Source: Littorina saxatilis
Taxonomy: Eukaryota > Mollusca > Gastropoda > Littorinimorpha > Littorinidae
Direction: 5' to 3'
Length of the DNA stretch: 64,000 nucleotides
Assembly (NCBI RefSeq): GCF_037325665.1
Contig: NW_027125858.1
Location: 1 to 64,000 of the forward strand
The notes beneath the pieces were generated by a model. The model worked only from the letters and a program-made list of their open reading frames with translations. It did no database searches and was not told the origin of the DNA. The position numbers were made by a program, and so were the translations under genes. Position 1 is the stretch's first letter; the number at the start of each line of letters is the position of its first letter. Below are positions 1 to 12,097 of the stretch, one piece after another.

Positions 1-59
1 AGGAAAGAAGTGGAAATCTCAGGGTCATTTCAGGTCAGGAAAACGGAACGCTGACTTCA

Positions 60-3000
60 ATGATCATTCCCGTTTTCATTTCGTCCAAAACAAACCCTCA
101 AAAGGAACATTTAGTGTACGCTCTAGTTGACTCCATGTCGGATTCCACCTTTGTCACAGAGGACGCAGTCACCGACCTGGAAGCCCCCTGCACGCCTGCA
201 AAACTTCGTCTGACGACACTAACCAACAACAGTCAGCTGATCAGCTGCAAGAAGTACAGTGACCTTCAGGTCAGACGTTACGGCTCGAACACTTATGTGA
301 GTCTCCCTGGGTCATTTTCAAGAAACCACATTCCTGTGGATGAGTCGCACATCCCCACACCAGAAACTGCAAGCTGTTGGCCCCATCTTTTGGGAGTGAA
401 GGACCTGCTGGTACCGAAACAAAGTTGTCCTGTGGGGCTGCTGATTGGATACAACTGCCCTCAAGCTCTAGCCCCTCTGCAGTGCATCACAGGAGATCCC
501 AATCAACCTTTCGCCATAGAAACTAGTCTCGGTTGGAGCATCATCGGTGGGCCACCCCCTCAAGTCGAACCTTTCGATGCTTTCGGCAAAAGCCATTGTG
601 TCATCACGAAAGCTGTGTCACACACAGGGTTAGTGAGACATGTATACAAGACACAAGTCCAGGAAGTCACTACTGGAGAACTGTTACATCTCATGGAGAG
701 AGATTTCACTGATCACGACACTCAAAAGATGTCTCAGGATGATCACTCGTTTCTTCGAATTCTCAACGAAGGAATCCATCAAAGAAGCGATGGGTTCTAT
801 GAGATGCCACTTCCATTCAAACAAGCACATCCAAACCTATGCAACAATCGCCAAGGTGCTCTCCACCGCGCTCTATCCCTTCAGAAACAACTCTTGAAGA
901 GACCTACATACAGAGAACACTACATGTCCTTCATGGAAGACCTGATCGAGCAAGGAGAAGCAGAGAAAGTTCCGCAAGAAGAATTGCACTCAGCTGGCTC
1001 GAAATGGTACATACCACATCACGGCGTTTACCACCCCGAAAAGCCCAACAAAGTTAGAGTAGTTTTCGACTGCAGCGCAAGATACCATGGAACCAGTCTG
1101 AATGACCATCTCCTGCAAGGTCCGGATTTGATCAACCCCCTCGTGGGTGTACTGAGCAGGTTTCGAAAAGGATCAATCGCCTTCACCTGCGATGTCCAGA
1201 AAATGTATTACCAATTTCGGGTACCCAAAGAACAGCAAGACTATCTTCGCTTCCTGTGGTGGGAGGGTGGAGATCTTTCCAAGCCTCCAGTCGACTACAG
1301 GATGAAAGTTCATCTGTTCGGCGCCACTTCGTCCCCTGGTTGCGCAAACTTTGGCCTAAAACAAATAGGCAGAGATTACAGATATCTGAGTGAGACGGCT
1401 GCAGACTTCCTGGACAGAAACTTCTACGTTGATGATGGGCTGAGAGCCGAAGAAACTGTGGCTCAAGCAAAAGAAGTCATCTCAAACGCCAGAGAGATCT
1501 GCGCCAAAGCCAATCTGCGGCTTCACAAGATCACTTCAAACAGCGAAGAAGTCGTGAAAACCATTCCAGAGTCCGAACGTGCGGGTCCAACACAGACGAA
1601 TGTTGACATTGACAATGGTAGTGAATCCATGACCCTAGGCCTTCGGTGGTGCACTAGTGATGATACGCTCCGCTTCAAGCTTCGTCTAAAAGAGAAACCT
1701 CAAACTCGTAGAGGATTGCTTGCCACTGTAGCCTCGGTCTACGATCCCTTGGGGTTGATAGCTCCTGTAGTTCTAGTTGGAAGACAGATCCTGCAGGCCA
1801 TGTGCAAACAAAATCTTGGCTGGGATGATCGTGTGCCAGAAGATCTTCGTCCTCTGTGGGAAAGGTGGATTGATGATTTGCAGCAACTGCAGAACCTACA
1901 GATTCCCCGCTGTTATCATCCAGCAAGTTTCGGCAAACCCGTCAAAGCACAGCTTCATCACTTCTCCGACGCATCAACAACTGGATGTGGACAGTGTTCG
2001 TACTTGAGGCTTGAAAATGTCACAGGAGACATTCATTGCGCTTTGGTGATGGGAAAGACAAGAGTCGTACCTCTGAAACCAACTACCATCCCCAGATTGG
2101 AACTCCAGGCCGCAACATTGTCTGCAAAGGCAGCTACGTTTCTCAGTTCAGAGCTAGATTACCCCAACCTGACTCATCACTTCTGGACTGACTCGAAAGT
2201 TGTTCTCGGCTACATCAAAAATGAAAGCAAACGGTTCCACATGTTCGTCGCAAATCGAGTCCAACAAATTTGTCAGAACTCGCAACCAGAGCAATGGAAT
2301 TACGTCAGTACTGCCGAGAACCCAGCAGACCATGCATCGCGTGGACTCACCGTAAACGAACTGAAATCGTCAATCTGGTTCTCTGGTCCCGAGTTCCTTT
2401 GGAAACGAGAAATCACACCAGAAGATGTGAAACTTGAAATCCCCACAGATGACGTGGAAGTTAAGTCTGCCACGACCCACTTCTCACATCAGTCACCTAC
2501 TAGCTTTGAAGATAGAGTCAGTAGGTTTTCGAGCTACATCAAACTCGTTCGAGCGGTCGCAGCAATCGTCAAGTGCTGCTCAAGGAAAAAGGGAAAAGTT
2601 CTCTCAGAGCTCGAGGCAAGGCAACGTGCAGAAAGGAACCTGATTCATGCAATTCAGGATGAGTTCTTTACACAATCAGACCAACAGACAAACCCCCTCA
2701 GAGATTTGGACCCCTTCAAAGACGATGAGGGCCTTTTACGGGTTGGAGGCAGATTGAAGAAATCGTCTGAACCACATAGAGTCAAACACCCCGTGATTCT
2801 TCCCAAGAAAAGTCATCTTGGTCGTCTGGTAGCACTCGATCTGCATGAAAGAATTGCACATCAGGGTCGAAACATGACTATCAACGAGATCCGTTCCAAG
2901 GGTTTTTGGATCACTGGCTGCAGACACGTTGTCTCCTCGTTGATCAGCAAATGCATCAAACAGCGAGGCAAAGGAAAAACACAGAAAATGGCCGACCTTC

Positions 3001-3989
3001 CCGAAGAGAGGGTTGACGCTTCGCCGCCTTTTACGCACTGTGGGCTCGACTGCTTCGGCCCGTTCATGATAAAGGAAGGCCGCAAGGAATTGAAAAGGTA
3101 CGGGTTACTCATCACGTGCATGGCGTCGAGAGCAGTCCACATTGAAGTTCTCGACGATATGAGTACTGACTCTTTTCTGAATGGTTTGAGGTGCTTCATA
3201 GCCTTGAGAGGCAAAGTTCGCACCATTTTCTCCGACCAGGGAACAAACTTTGTTGGAGCCAAACATGAGTTAGACAGACACTTTGAACAGCTGAACAGAA
3301 AAACCATATTGGCAAAGCTGCTCGATCTTCAGTGCGAGTTCAAATTCAACCCACCGTCATCAAGTCACATGGGCGGAGTTTGGGAAAGACAAATCCGATC
3401 TGTCCGTAGCGTTCTGACTGGCATCTTGGATCAATCGTCAACTCGACTGGACACCTCATCGTTGAGGACGCTTATGTATGAGGTCATGGCCATCATCAAC
3501 AGTAGACCCCTATCTGTTGAACATCTTGAGAGAGCTGATGGTCCACTTCCTCTCACGCCAAATCACATCTTGACGATGAAGTCGGGTCTCATCATGCCTC
3601 CACCACCTGGTTGCTTTGTCAAAGAAGATCTCTATCTAAACAAACGATGGAAGCGCGTGCAGTTTCTCGCTGATCTGTTTTGGACACGTTGGAGAAAGGA
3701 ATATCTGCAGTCTCTTCAAGGACGAAGCAAATGGCAGAAACCGCAAACCAACGTGGCCGTCGATGATATCGTTCTACTTCAAGACGAGAGTGATTGTCGC
3801 AATGACTGGAAAATTGCTCGGATTGTCGAAGCTCGCCCAAGCAAAGATGGTCACGTTAGGAAGGTTAAACTTCTCATGTCTACCTCAGCTCTTGACAACC
3901 AAGGAAAGCCTGTACAACAGAGGACTCTACTTGATAGACCCATTCACAAATTAGTCGTCCTTGTAAAGGTGGAGCAACCAAATGATTAA
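60..3989 (+). CDS. pol: BEL/Pao pol polyprotein (protease-RT-RNase H-integrase)
   Basis: This is a 1309-residue frame from the first in-window ATG. The frame stays open upstream to the window edge, so that ATG is probably internal and the true start lies outside. By approximate residue, a retropepsin-like motif (VYALVDS) is near 20-37. RT begins near 331 (VRVVFDCSA) with its YVDD box near 455. RNase H spans about 632-707 (FSDAS, ELQAA, FWTDSK). An integrase zinc-binding region lies near 918-975, and the integrase core is near 994-1105 (GLDCFGPF, SDQGTNF, MGGVWERQIRSV). A DUF5641-like tail follows at about 1191 (LNKRWKRVQFLADLFWTRW). In this family the product is cleaved inside a virus-like particle, copies RNA to DNA and integrates it. 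Shorter frames on both strands here are shadows. Confidence 0.93.
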   Translation: MIIPVFISSKTNPQKEHLVYALVDSMSDSTFVTEDAVTDLEAPCTPAKLRLTTLTNNSQLISCKKYSDLQVRRYGSNTYVSLPGSFSRNHIPVDESHIPTPETASCWPHLLGVKDLLVPKQSCPVGLLIGYNCPQALAPLQCITGDPNQPFAIETSLGWSIIGGPPPQVEPFDAFGKSHCVITKAVSHTGLVRHVYKTQVQEVTTGELLHLMERDFTDHDTQKMSQDDHSFLRILNEGIHQRSDGFYEMPLPFKQAHPNLCNNRQGALHRALSLQKQLLKRPTYREHYMSFMEDLIEQGEAEKVPQEELHSAGSKWYIPHHGVYHPEKPNKVRVVFDCSARYHGTSLNDHLLQGPDLINPLVGVLSRFRKGSIAFTCDVQKMYYQFRVPKEQQDYLRFLWWEGGDLSKPPVDYRMKVHLFGATSSPGCANFGLKQIGRDYRYLSETAADFLDRNFYVDDGLRAEETVAQAKEVISNAREICAKANLRLHKITSNSEEVVKTIPESERAGPTQTNVDIDNGSESMTLGLRWCTSDDTLRFKLRLKEKPQTRRGLLATVASVYDPLGLIAPVVLVGRQILQAMCKQNLGWDDRVPEDLRPLWERWIDDLQQLQNLQIPRCYHPASFGKPVKAQLHHFSDASTTGCGQCSYLRLENVTGDIHCALVMGKTRVVPLKPTTIPRLELQAATLSAKAATFLSSELDYPNLTHHFWTDSKVVLGYIKNESKRFHMFVANRVQQICQNSQPEQWNYVSTAENPADHASRGLTVNELKSSIWFSGPEFLWKREITPEDVKLEIPTDDVEVKSATTHFSHQSPTSFEDRVSRFSSYIKLVRAVAAIVKCCSRKKGKVLSELEARQRAERNLIHAIQDEFFTQSDQQTNPLRDLDPFKDDEGLLRVGGRLKKSSEPHRVKHPVILPKKSHLGRLVALDLHERIAHQGRNMTINEIRSKGFWITGCRHVVSSLISKCIKQRGKGKTQKMADLPEERVDASPPFTHCGLDCFGPFMIKEGRKELKRYGLLITCMASRAVHIEVLDDMSTDSFLNGLRCFIALRGKVRTIFSDQGTNFVGAKHELDRHFEQLNRKTILAKLLDLQCEFKFNPPSSSHMGGVWERQIRSVRSVLTGILDQSSTRLDTSSLRTLMYEVMAIINSRPLSVEHLERADGPLPLTPNHILTMKSGLIMPPPPGCFVKEDLYLNKRWKRVQFLADLFWTRWRKEYLQSLQGRSKWQKPQTNVAVDDIVLLQDESDCRNDWKIARIVEARPSKDGHVRKVKLLMSTSALDNQGKPVQQRTLLDRPIHKLVVLVKVEQPND

Positions 3990-4112
3990 GGCAAACTTGC
4001 AGCTTTTAGCGCCAAACCCCTTTTTACGCCCTTTTTGGGTATCGTTGTCAGTCGTGGAATGACTTGTTTCTACCTTTATTCCTTTTTCAATCACTGTGAT
4101 TTGGGGTGGGAG

Positions 4113-5083
4113 TGTTGCTGCCGCAATGCTTGTTGCTTTTTGTCGGTTGGGCGCCTGTGCCGCCTTGCACGCTTTTCCAGGGTAAATGTGTTTTGCGTAG
4201 TCATGCGCGAGTTCGCGCGAGATTCGGATATGCTCTAGAACGTCACTTGACACTTCGACTCGCAGTAAGACAGACCGGTCGGGTAGTGTTGTGGCACTGT
4301 TTCGGACTTGAGAGGTATGAACAGCTTTCTATTGTTTGTTATTGCAATGTAACATGATTATGTTTTGAATGTACCAAGGCGTGTTATTCTGTAAGCCTAC
4401 TATTGAGGTAAAAGGAACGATATGGAGTTGTAACTTCTGCTGCGGAAATGTGCGTGGTAGAATGAGAGCTATTTTTGGTCTTGACCTTGACCTGTTGTGT
4501 TTTTATCGTCTCGAGTTCATGCGTAATTTGAACGTTGAATTGTTGCCTCGCCCCAGTGTGTATCGTTGTTTCGCTCCAATGTGTTCTCGCATCACTGGTT
4601 TGTTTAACCTAGATTTTATTCGTTGATGTATAGTTATTAGCATATATTTTGTGTTCTTCAGGAACCTGTGTGGGCAATCCCCATGCTTTTCGTTGCTCGC
4701 TGCCATCACTAGGAGAAGACGAGGTATGCACATATGCATTGTGAATATTGTGTTTGTAAGAAAGTGTGTATGACAACCTATGGCGAAATGTGCAATTGTT
4801 GTAAACTAAGAACAAATTGTGACCAGATTGAGCGTTGCCATTTTATTTAACTTCGTAATAATAATGTCATTAATGCAGTGTTAAACTTGTGATAAAAGCA
4901 TAATGAAAAGGTGATAGATGCTATTAATATGATAACTGTACATCACTTTTTAGCACTAGTTTTATGCGCTTAATAATGACTGTTCTTTTGCTTTATTGCA
5001 GTCTTTTATGGCCCTGTATGATTCGAAAATAAAGAAGTTTTACCATACATCCGTCTTGCGTCTGTGAGAGGCAGCGACATACA
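4113..5083 (+). repeat. probable 3' LTR of the BEL/Pao element
   Basis: The proposed LTR starts with TGTTGCTG just after the purine-rich TTGGGGTGGGAG and ends with CATACA at 5083, giving TG...CA ends. An AATAAA polyadenylation signal lies at 5028-5033, where the LTR R region would be. The length of about 970 bp is my estimate, because no second LTR is in the window to fix the borders. Confidence 0.5.
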
Positions 5084-5399
5084 CGTTATATTTGTTTCAT
5101 CACCTCCAAGTAACTAAAGAACTTTTATCGTCGTCATTTGGGATTGTATGACAATGAGCCACGTTTCCGGAAAATGATATTGATTTCAAAATCAATGAAC
5201 AATAACCATAATTATATTGTTGTGAAGTGAAGAACTGAATCTAAGATATATAATGCATGACCTGAGTCAACTTTGTGTAAGGTCGAGGAGCCATTAAAAG
5301 AAATTATAATTCATGCTGTTGATTTCTGTCCTAAATTGCCTTGGACAATATAAGCCGATAGCTGAATCGTAATTGTAATCAAAATATGGGATTTTAGTC
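5084..5399. other. flanking AT-rich sequence, nothing recognised
   Basis: This AT-rich spacer lies between the LTR and the minisatellite. I see no coding frame, tRNA or clear repeat in it. Confidence 0.5.
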
Positions 5400-8300
5400 T
5401 TAGGAAAGAAAAATCCGCATAACACCCTCCACCTCACTCACCCCCTCCACCTCACTCACCTCACTCACCCCCTCCACCTCACTCACCCCCTCCACCTCAC
5501 TCACCCCCTCCACCTCACTCACCTCTCTCACCCCCTCCACCTCACTCACCTCACTCACCCCCTCCACCTCACTCACCCCCTCCACCTCACTCACCCCATC
5601 CCCTCACTAACCCCCTCCCCCTCACTCACCCCCTCCACCTCACTCACCCCCTCCACCTCACTCACCCCCTCCACCTCACTCATCCCATCCCCTCACTAAC
5701 CCCCTCCCCCTCACTCACCCCCTCCACCTCACTCACCCCCTCCACCGCACTCACCCCCTCCCCCTCACTCACCCCCTCCACCTCACTCACCCCCTCCACC
5801 TCACTCACCTCACTCACCCCCTCCACCTCACTCACCCCCTCCACCTCACTCACCCCCTCCACCTCACTCACCCCCTCCGCCTCACTCACCCCCTCCACCT
5901 CACTCACCCCCTCCACTTCACTCACCTCACTCACCCCCTCCACCTCACTCACCCCCACCACCTCACTCACACCCTCCACCTCACTCACCCCCTCCACCTC
6001 ACTCACCCCCTCCACCTCACTCACTTCACTCACCCCCTCCACCTCACTCACCCCCTCCACCTCACTCACCCCCTCCACCTCACTCACCCCCACCACCTCA
6101 CTCACCCCCTCCACCTCACTCACCCCCTCCACCTCACTCACCCCCTCCACCTCAATCACCCCCTCCACCTCACTCATTTCACTCACCCCCTCCACCTCAC
6201 TCACCCCCTCCACCTCACTCACCTCTCTCACCCCTACACCTCACTCACCCCCTCCACCTCACTCACCTCACTCACCCCCTCCACCTCACTCACCCCCTCC
6301 ACCTCACTCACCCCCTCCACCTCACTCACCCCCTCCACCTCACTCACCCCCTCCACCTCACTCACCCCCTCCACCTCACTAACCCCCTCCACCTCACTCA
6401 CCTCTCTCACCCCTCCACCTCACTCACCCCCTCCACCTCACTCACCTCACTCACCCCCTCCACCTCACTCACCCCCTCCACCTCACTCACCCCCTCCACC
6501 TCACTCACCCCCTCCACCTCACTCACCCCCTCCACCTCACTCACCCCCTCCACCTCACTCACCCCCTCCGCCTCACTCACCCCCTCCACCTCACTCACCC
6601 CCTCCACCTCACTCATCCCCTCCACCTCACTTACCCCCTCCACCTCACTCACTCACCCCCTCCACCTCACTCACCCCCTCCACCTCACTCACACCCTCCA
6701 CCTCACTCACACCCTCCACCTCACTCACCTCACTCACCCCCTCCACCTCACTCACCCCCTCCATCTCACTCACCCCCTCCACCTCACTCACCCCCTCCAC
6801 CTCACTCACCCCCTCCCTCATCCCCTCCACCTCACTCACCTCACTCACCCCCTCCACCTCACTCACCCCTCCACCTCACTCACTCACCCCCTCCACCTCA
6901 CTCACCCCCTGCACCTCACTCACCCCCTCCACCTCACTCACCCCCTCCCCTCACTCACCCCCTCCACCTCACTCACCCCTCCACCTCACTCACCCCCTCC
7001 ACCTCACTCACCTCACTCACCCCCTCCACCTCATTCACCCCCTCCCCCTCACTCACCCCCTCCCCCTCACTCACCCCCTCCACCTCACTCACCCCCTTCC
7101 TCATCCCCTCCACCTCACTCACCCCATCACTCACCCCCTCCACCTCACTCACCCCCTCCCTCATCCCCTCCACCTCATTCACCCCCTCCCCCTCACTCAC
7201 CCCCTCCCCCTCACTCACCCCCTCCACCTCACTCACCCCATCCACCTCACTCACCTCCACCTCATTCACCCCCTCCCCCTCACTCACCCCCTCCCCCTCA
7301 CTCACCCCCTCCACCTCACTCACCTCACTCACCCCCTCCACCTCACTCACCCCCTCCCCTCACTCACCCCCTCCACCTCACTCACCTCACTCACCCCCTC
7401 CACCTCACTCACCCCCTCCACCTCACTCACCCCCTCCACCTCACTTACCTCACTCACCCCCTCCACCTCACTCACCTCACTCACCTCACTCACCCCCTCC
7501 ACCTCATTCACCCCCTCCCCCTCACTCACCCCCTCCACCTCACTCACCCCCTCCCTCATCTCCTCCACCTCACTCACCCCCTCACTCACCCCCTCCACCT
7601 CACTCACCCCCTCCCCCTCACTCACCCCCTCCACCTCACTCACCCCCTCCCTCATCCCCTCCACCTCACTCACCCCCTCACTCACCCCCTCCACCTCACT
7701 CACCCCCTCCCTCATCCCCTCCACCTCATTCACCCCCTCCCCCTCACTCACCCCCTCCCCCTCACTCACCCCCTCCACCTCACTCACCCCCTCCCTCATC
7801 CCCTCCACCTCATTCACCCCCTCCCCCTCACTCACCCCCTCCCCCTCACTCACCCCCTCCCTCATCCACTTCACCTCATTCACCCACTCACCTCACTCAC
7901 CCCCTCCCTCATCCCCTCCACCTCACTCACCCCCTCCCTCATCCCCTCCACCTCACTCACCCCCTCCCTCATCCCCTCCACCTCACTCACCCCCTCCCTC
8001 ATCCCCTCCACCTCACTCACCCCCTCCACCTCACTCACCCCCTCCCTCACCCCCTCCACCTCACTCACCCCCTCCCCTTCACTCACCCCCTCCCACATCC
8101 CCTCCACCTCACTCACCCCCTCCCCTTCACTCACCCCCTCCCTCACCCCCTCCACCTCACTCACCCCCTCCACCTCACTCACCCCCTCCCTCACCCCCTC
8201 CACCTCACTCACCCCCTCCACCTCACTCACCCCCTCCACCTCACTTACCTCACTCACCCCCTCCACCTCACTCACCTCACTCACCCCGTCCACCTCATTC

Positions 8301-9501
8301 ACCCCCTCCCCCTCACTCACCCCCTCCCCCTCACTCACCCCCTCCCTCATCCCCTCCACCTCACTCACCCCCTCACTCACCCCCTCCCTCATCCCCTCCA
8401 CCTCATTCACCCCCTCCCCCTCACTCACCCCCTCCACCTCACTTACCCCATCCACCTCACTCACCTCCACCTCATTCACCCCCTCCCCCTCCCTCACCCC
8501 CTCCCCCTCACTCACCCCCTCCACCTCACTCACCTCACTCACCCCCTCCACCTCACTCACCCCCTCCCCTCACTCACCCCCTCCACCTCACTCACCTCAC
8601 TCACCCCCTCCACCTCACTCACCCCCTCCACCTCACTCACCCCCTCCACCTCACTTACCTCACTCACCCCCTCCACCTCACTTACCTCACTCACCCCCTC
8701 CACCTCATTCACCCCCTCCCCCTCACTCACCCCCTCCACCTCACTCACCCCTCCCTCATCCCCTCCACCTCACTCACCCCCTCACTCACCCCCTCCACCT
8801 CACTCACCCCCTCCCCCTCACTCACCCCCTCCACCTCACTCACCCCCTCCCTCATCCCCTCCACCTCACTCACCCTCTCACTCACCCCCTCCACCTCACT
8901 CACCCCCTCCCTCATCCCCTCCACCTCATTTACCCCCTTCCCCTCACTCACCCCCTCCCCCTCACTCACCCCCTCCACCTCACTCACCCCCTCCCTCATC
9001 CCCTCCACCTCATTCGCCCCCTCCCCCTTACTCACCCCCTCCCCCTCACTCACCCCCTCCCTCATCCACTTCACCTCATTCACCCCCTCCCCCTCACTCA
9101 CCCCCTCCCTCATCCCCTCCACCCCACTCACCCCCTCCCTCATCCCCTCCACCTCACTTACCCCCTCCCTCATCCCCTCCACCTCACTCACCCCCTCCCT
9201 CATCCCCTCCACCTCACTCACCCCCTCCACCTCACTCACCCCCTCCACCTCACTCACCCCCTCCCCTTCACTCACCCCCTCCCTCATCCCCTCCACCTCA
9301 CTCACCCCCTCCCCTTCACTCACCCCCTCCACCTCACTCACCCCCTCCACCTCACTCACCCCCTCCACCTCACTCACCCCCTCACTCACCCCCTCCACCT
9401 CACTCACCCCCTCCACCTCACTCACCCCCTCCACCTCACTCACCCCCTCCCCTTCACTCACCCCCTCCACCTCACTCACCCCCTCCCTCATCCCCTCCAC
9501 C

Positions 9502-10799
9502 TCATTCACCCCCCTCCCTCATCCCCTCCCCCTCACTCACCCCCTCCCTCATCCCCTCCACCTCACTCAACCCCTCCCTCATCCCCTCCACCTCACTCAC
9601 CCCCTCCCTCATCCCCTCCCCCTCACTCACCCCCTCCCTCATCCCCTCCACCTCACTCACCCCCTCCCTCATCCCCTCCCCCTCACTCACCCCCTCCCTC
9701 ATCCCCTCCACCTCACTCAACCCCTCCCTCATCCCCTCCACCTCACTCACCCCCTCCCCTTCACTCACCCCCTCCACCTCACTCACCCCCTCCCTCATCC
9801 CCTCCACCTCACTCACCCCCTCCCTCATCCCCTCCCCCTCACTCACCCCTCCCTCATCCCCTCCACCTCACTCAACCCCTCCCTCATCCCCTCCACCTCA
9901 CTCACCCCCTCCCTCACTCACCCCCTCCCTCATCCCCTCCCCCTGACTCACCCCCTCCCTCATCCCCTCCCCCTCACTCACCCCCTCCCTCATCCCCTCC
10001 CCCTCACTCACCCCCTCCCTCATCCCCTCCCCCTCACTCACCCCCTCCCTCATCCCCTCCCCCTCACTCACCCCCTCCCTCATCCCCTCCCCCTCACTCA
10101 CCCCCTCCCTCATCCCCTCCACCTCACTCACCCCCTCCCTCACTCACCCCCTCCCTCACTCACCCCCCCTCACTCACCCCCTCCCTCATCCCCTCCACCT
10201 CACTCAGCCCCTCCCTCATCCCCTCCACCTCACTCACCCCCTCCCCTTCACTCACCCCCTCCACCTCACTCACCCCCTCCCTCATCCCCTCCACCTCATT
10301 CGCCCCCTCCCCCTTACTCACCCCCTCCCCCTCACTCACCCCCTCCCTCATCCACTTCACCTCATTCACCCCCTCCCCCTCACTCACCCCCTCCCTCATC
10401 CCCTCCACCCCACTCACCCCCTCCCTCATCCCCTCCACCTCACTTACCCCCTCCCTCATCCCCTCCACCTCACTCACCCCCTCCCTCATCCCCTCCACCT
10501 CACTCACCCCCTCCACCTCACTCACCCCCTCCACCTCACTCACCCCCTCCCCTTCACTCACCCCCTCCCTCATCCCCTCCACCTCACTCACCCCCTCCCC
10601 TTCACTCACCCCCTCCCTCACCCCCTCCACCTCACTCACCCCCTCCACCTCACTCACCCCCTCCACCTCACTCACCCCCTCACTCACCCCCTCCACCTCA
10701 CTCACCCCCTCCACCTCACTCACCCCCTCCACCTCACTCACCCCCTCCCCTTCACTCACCCCCTCCACCTCACTCACCCCCTCCCTCATCCCCTCCACC
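9502..10799. repeat. higher-order repeat copy 1 (1,298 bp)
   Basis: This is the first copy of a 1,298 bp composite unit. Landmarks such as the ATTCACCCCCCTCCCTC junction recur at about 9503, 10801 and 12099. The block rich in the 30 bp unit ends in CACCCCCCCTCACTC near 10163 and 11460. Confidence 0.85.
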
Positions 10800-12097
10800 T
10801 CATTCACCCCCCTCCCTCATCCCCTCCCCCTCACTCACCCCCTCCCTCATCCCCTCCACCTCACTCAACCCCTCCCTCATCCCCTCCACCTCACTCACCC
10901 CCTCCCTCATCCCCTCCCCCTCACTCACCCCCTCCCTCATCCCCTCCACCTCACTCACCCCCTCCCTCATCCCCTCCCCCTCACTCACCCCCTCCCTCAT
11001 CCCCTCCACCTCACTCAACCCCTCCCTCATCCCCTCCACCTCACTCACCCCCTCCCCTTCACTCACCCCCTCCACCTCACTCACCCCCTCCCTCATCCCC
11101 TCCACCTCACTCACCCCCTCCCTCATCCCCTCCCCCTCACTCACCCCTCCCTCATCCCCTCCACCTCACTCAACCCCTCCCTCATCCCCTCCACCTCACT
11201 CACCCCCTCCCTCACTCACCCCCTCCCTCATCCCCTCCCCCTCACTCACCCCCTCCCTCATCCCCTCCCCCTCACTCACCCCCTCCCTCATCCCCTCCCC
11301 CTCACTCACCCCCTCCCTCATCCCCTCCCCCTCACTCACCCCCTCCCTCATCCCCTCCCCCTCACTCACCCCCTCCCTCATCCCCTCCCCCTCACTCACC
11401 CCCTCCCTCATCCCCTCCACCTCACTCACCCCCTCCCTCACTCACCCCCTCCCTCACTCACCCCCCCTCACTCACCCCCTCCCTCATCCCCTCCACCTCA
11501 CTCACCCCCTCCCTCATCCCCTCCACCTCACTCACCCCCTCCCCTTCACTCACCCCCTCCACCTCACTCACCCCCTCCCTCATCCCCTCCACCTCATTCG
11601 CCCCCTCCCCCTTACTCACCCCCTCCCCCTCACTCACCCCCTCCCTCATCCACTTCACCTCATTCACCCCCTCCCCCTCACTCACCCCCTCCCTCATCCC
11701 CTCCACCCCACTCACCCCCTCCCTCATCCCCTCCACCTCACTTACCCCCTCCCTCATCCCCTCCACCTCACTCACCCCCTCCCTCATCCCCTCCACCTCA
11801 CTCACCCCCTCCACCTCACTCACCCCCTCCACCTCACTCACCCCCTCCCCTTCACTCACCCCCTCCCTCATCCCCTCCACCTCACTCACCCCCTCCCCTT
11901 CACTCACCCCCTCCCTCACCCCCTCCACCTCACTCACCCCCTCCACCTCACTCACCCCCTCCACCTCACTCACCCCCTCACTCACCCCCTCCACCTCACT
12001 CACCCCCTCCACCTCACTCACCCCCTCCACCTCACTCACCCCCTCCCCTTCACTCACCCCCTCCACCTCACTCACCCCCTCCCTCATCCCCTCCACC
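10800..12097. repeat. higher-order repeat copy 2 (1,298 bp)
   Basis: This second copy has nearly the same order of variant units as copy 1. The landmark spacing is exactly 1,298 bp from 9.5 to 12.1 kb. Confidence 0.85.

Larger units (their letters stand above)
1..5083 (+). mobile_element. BEL/Pao LTR retrotransposon, 3' part
   Basis: The window opens inside a BEL/Pao-type LTR retroelement. The visible parts, in order, are aspartic protease, reverse transcriptase, RNase H, integrase and a C-terminal DUF5641-like region, followed by a purine-rich tract near 4101-4112 and a probable 3' LTR. Gag and the 5' LTR would lie upstream of the window. The visible coding part looks whole (one continuous frame), which suggests a young copy. 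Age from LTR divergence cannot be judged because only one LTR is present. The family call rests on domain order and motifs, not on a search. Confidence 0.9.
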
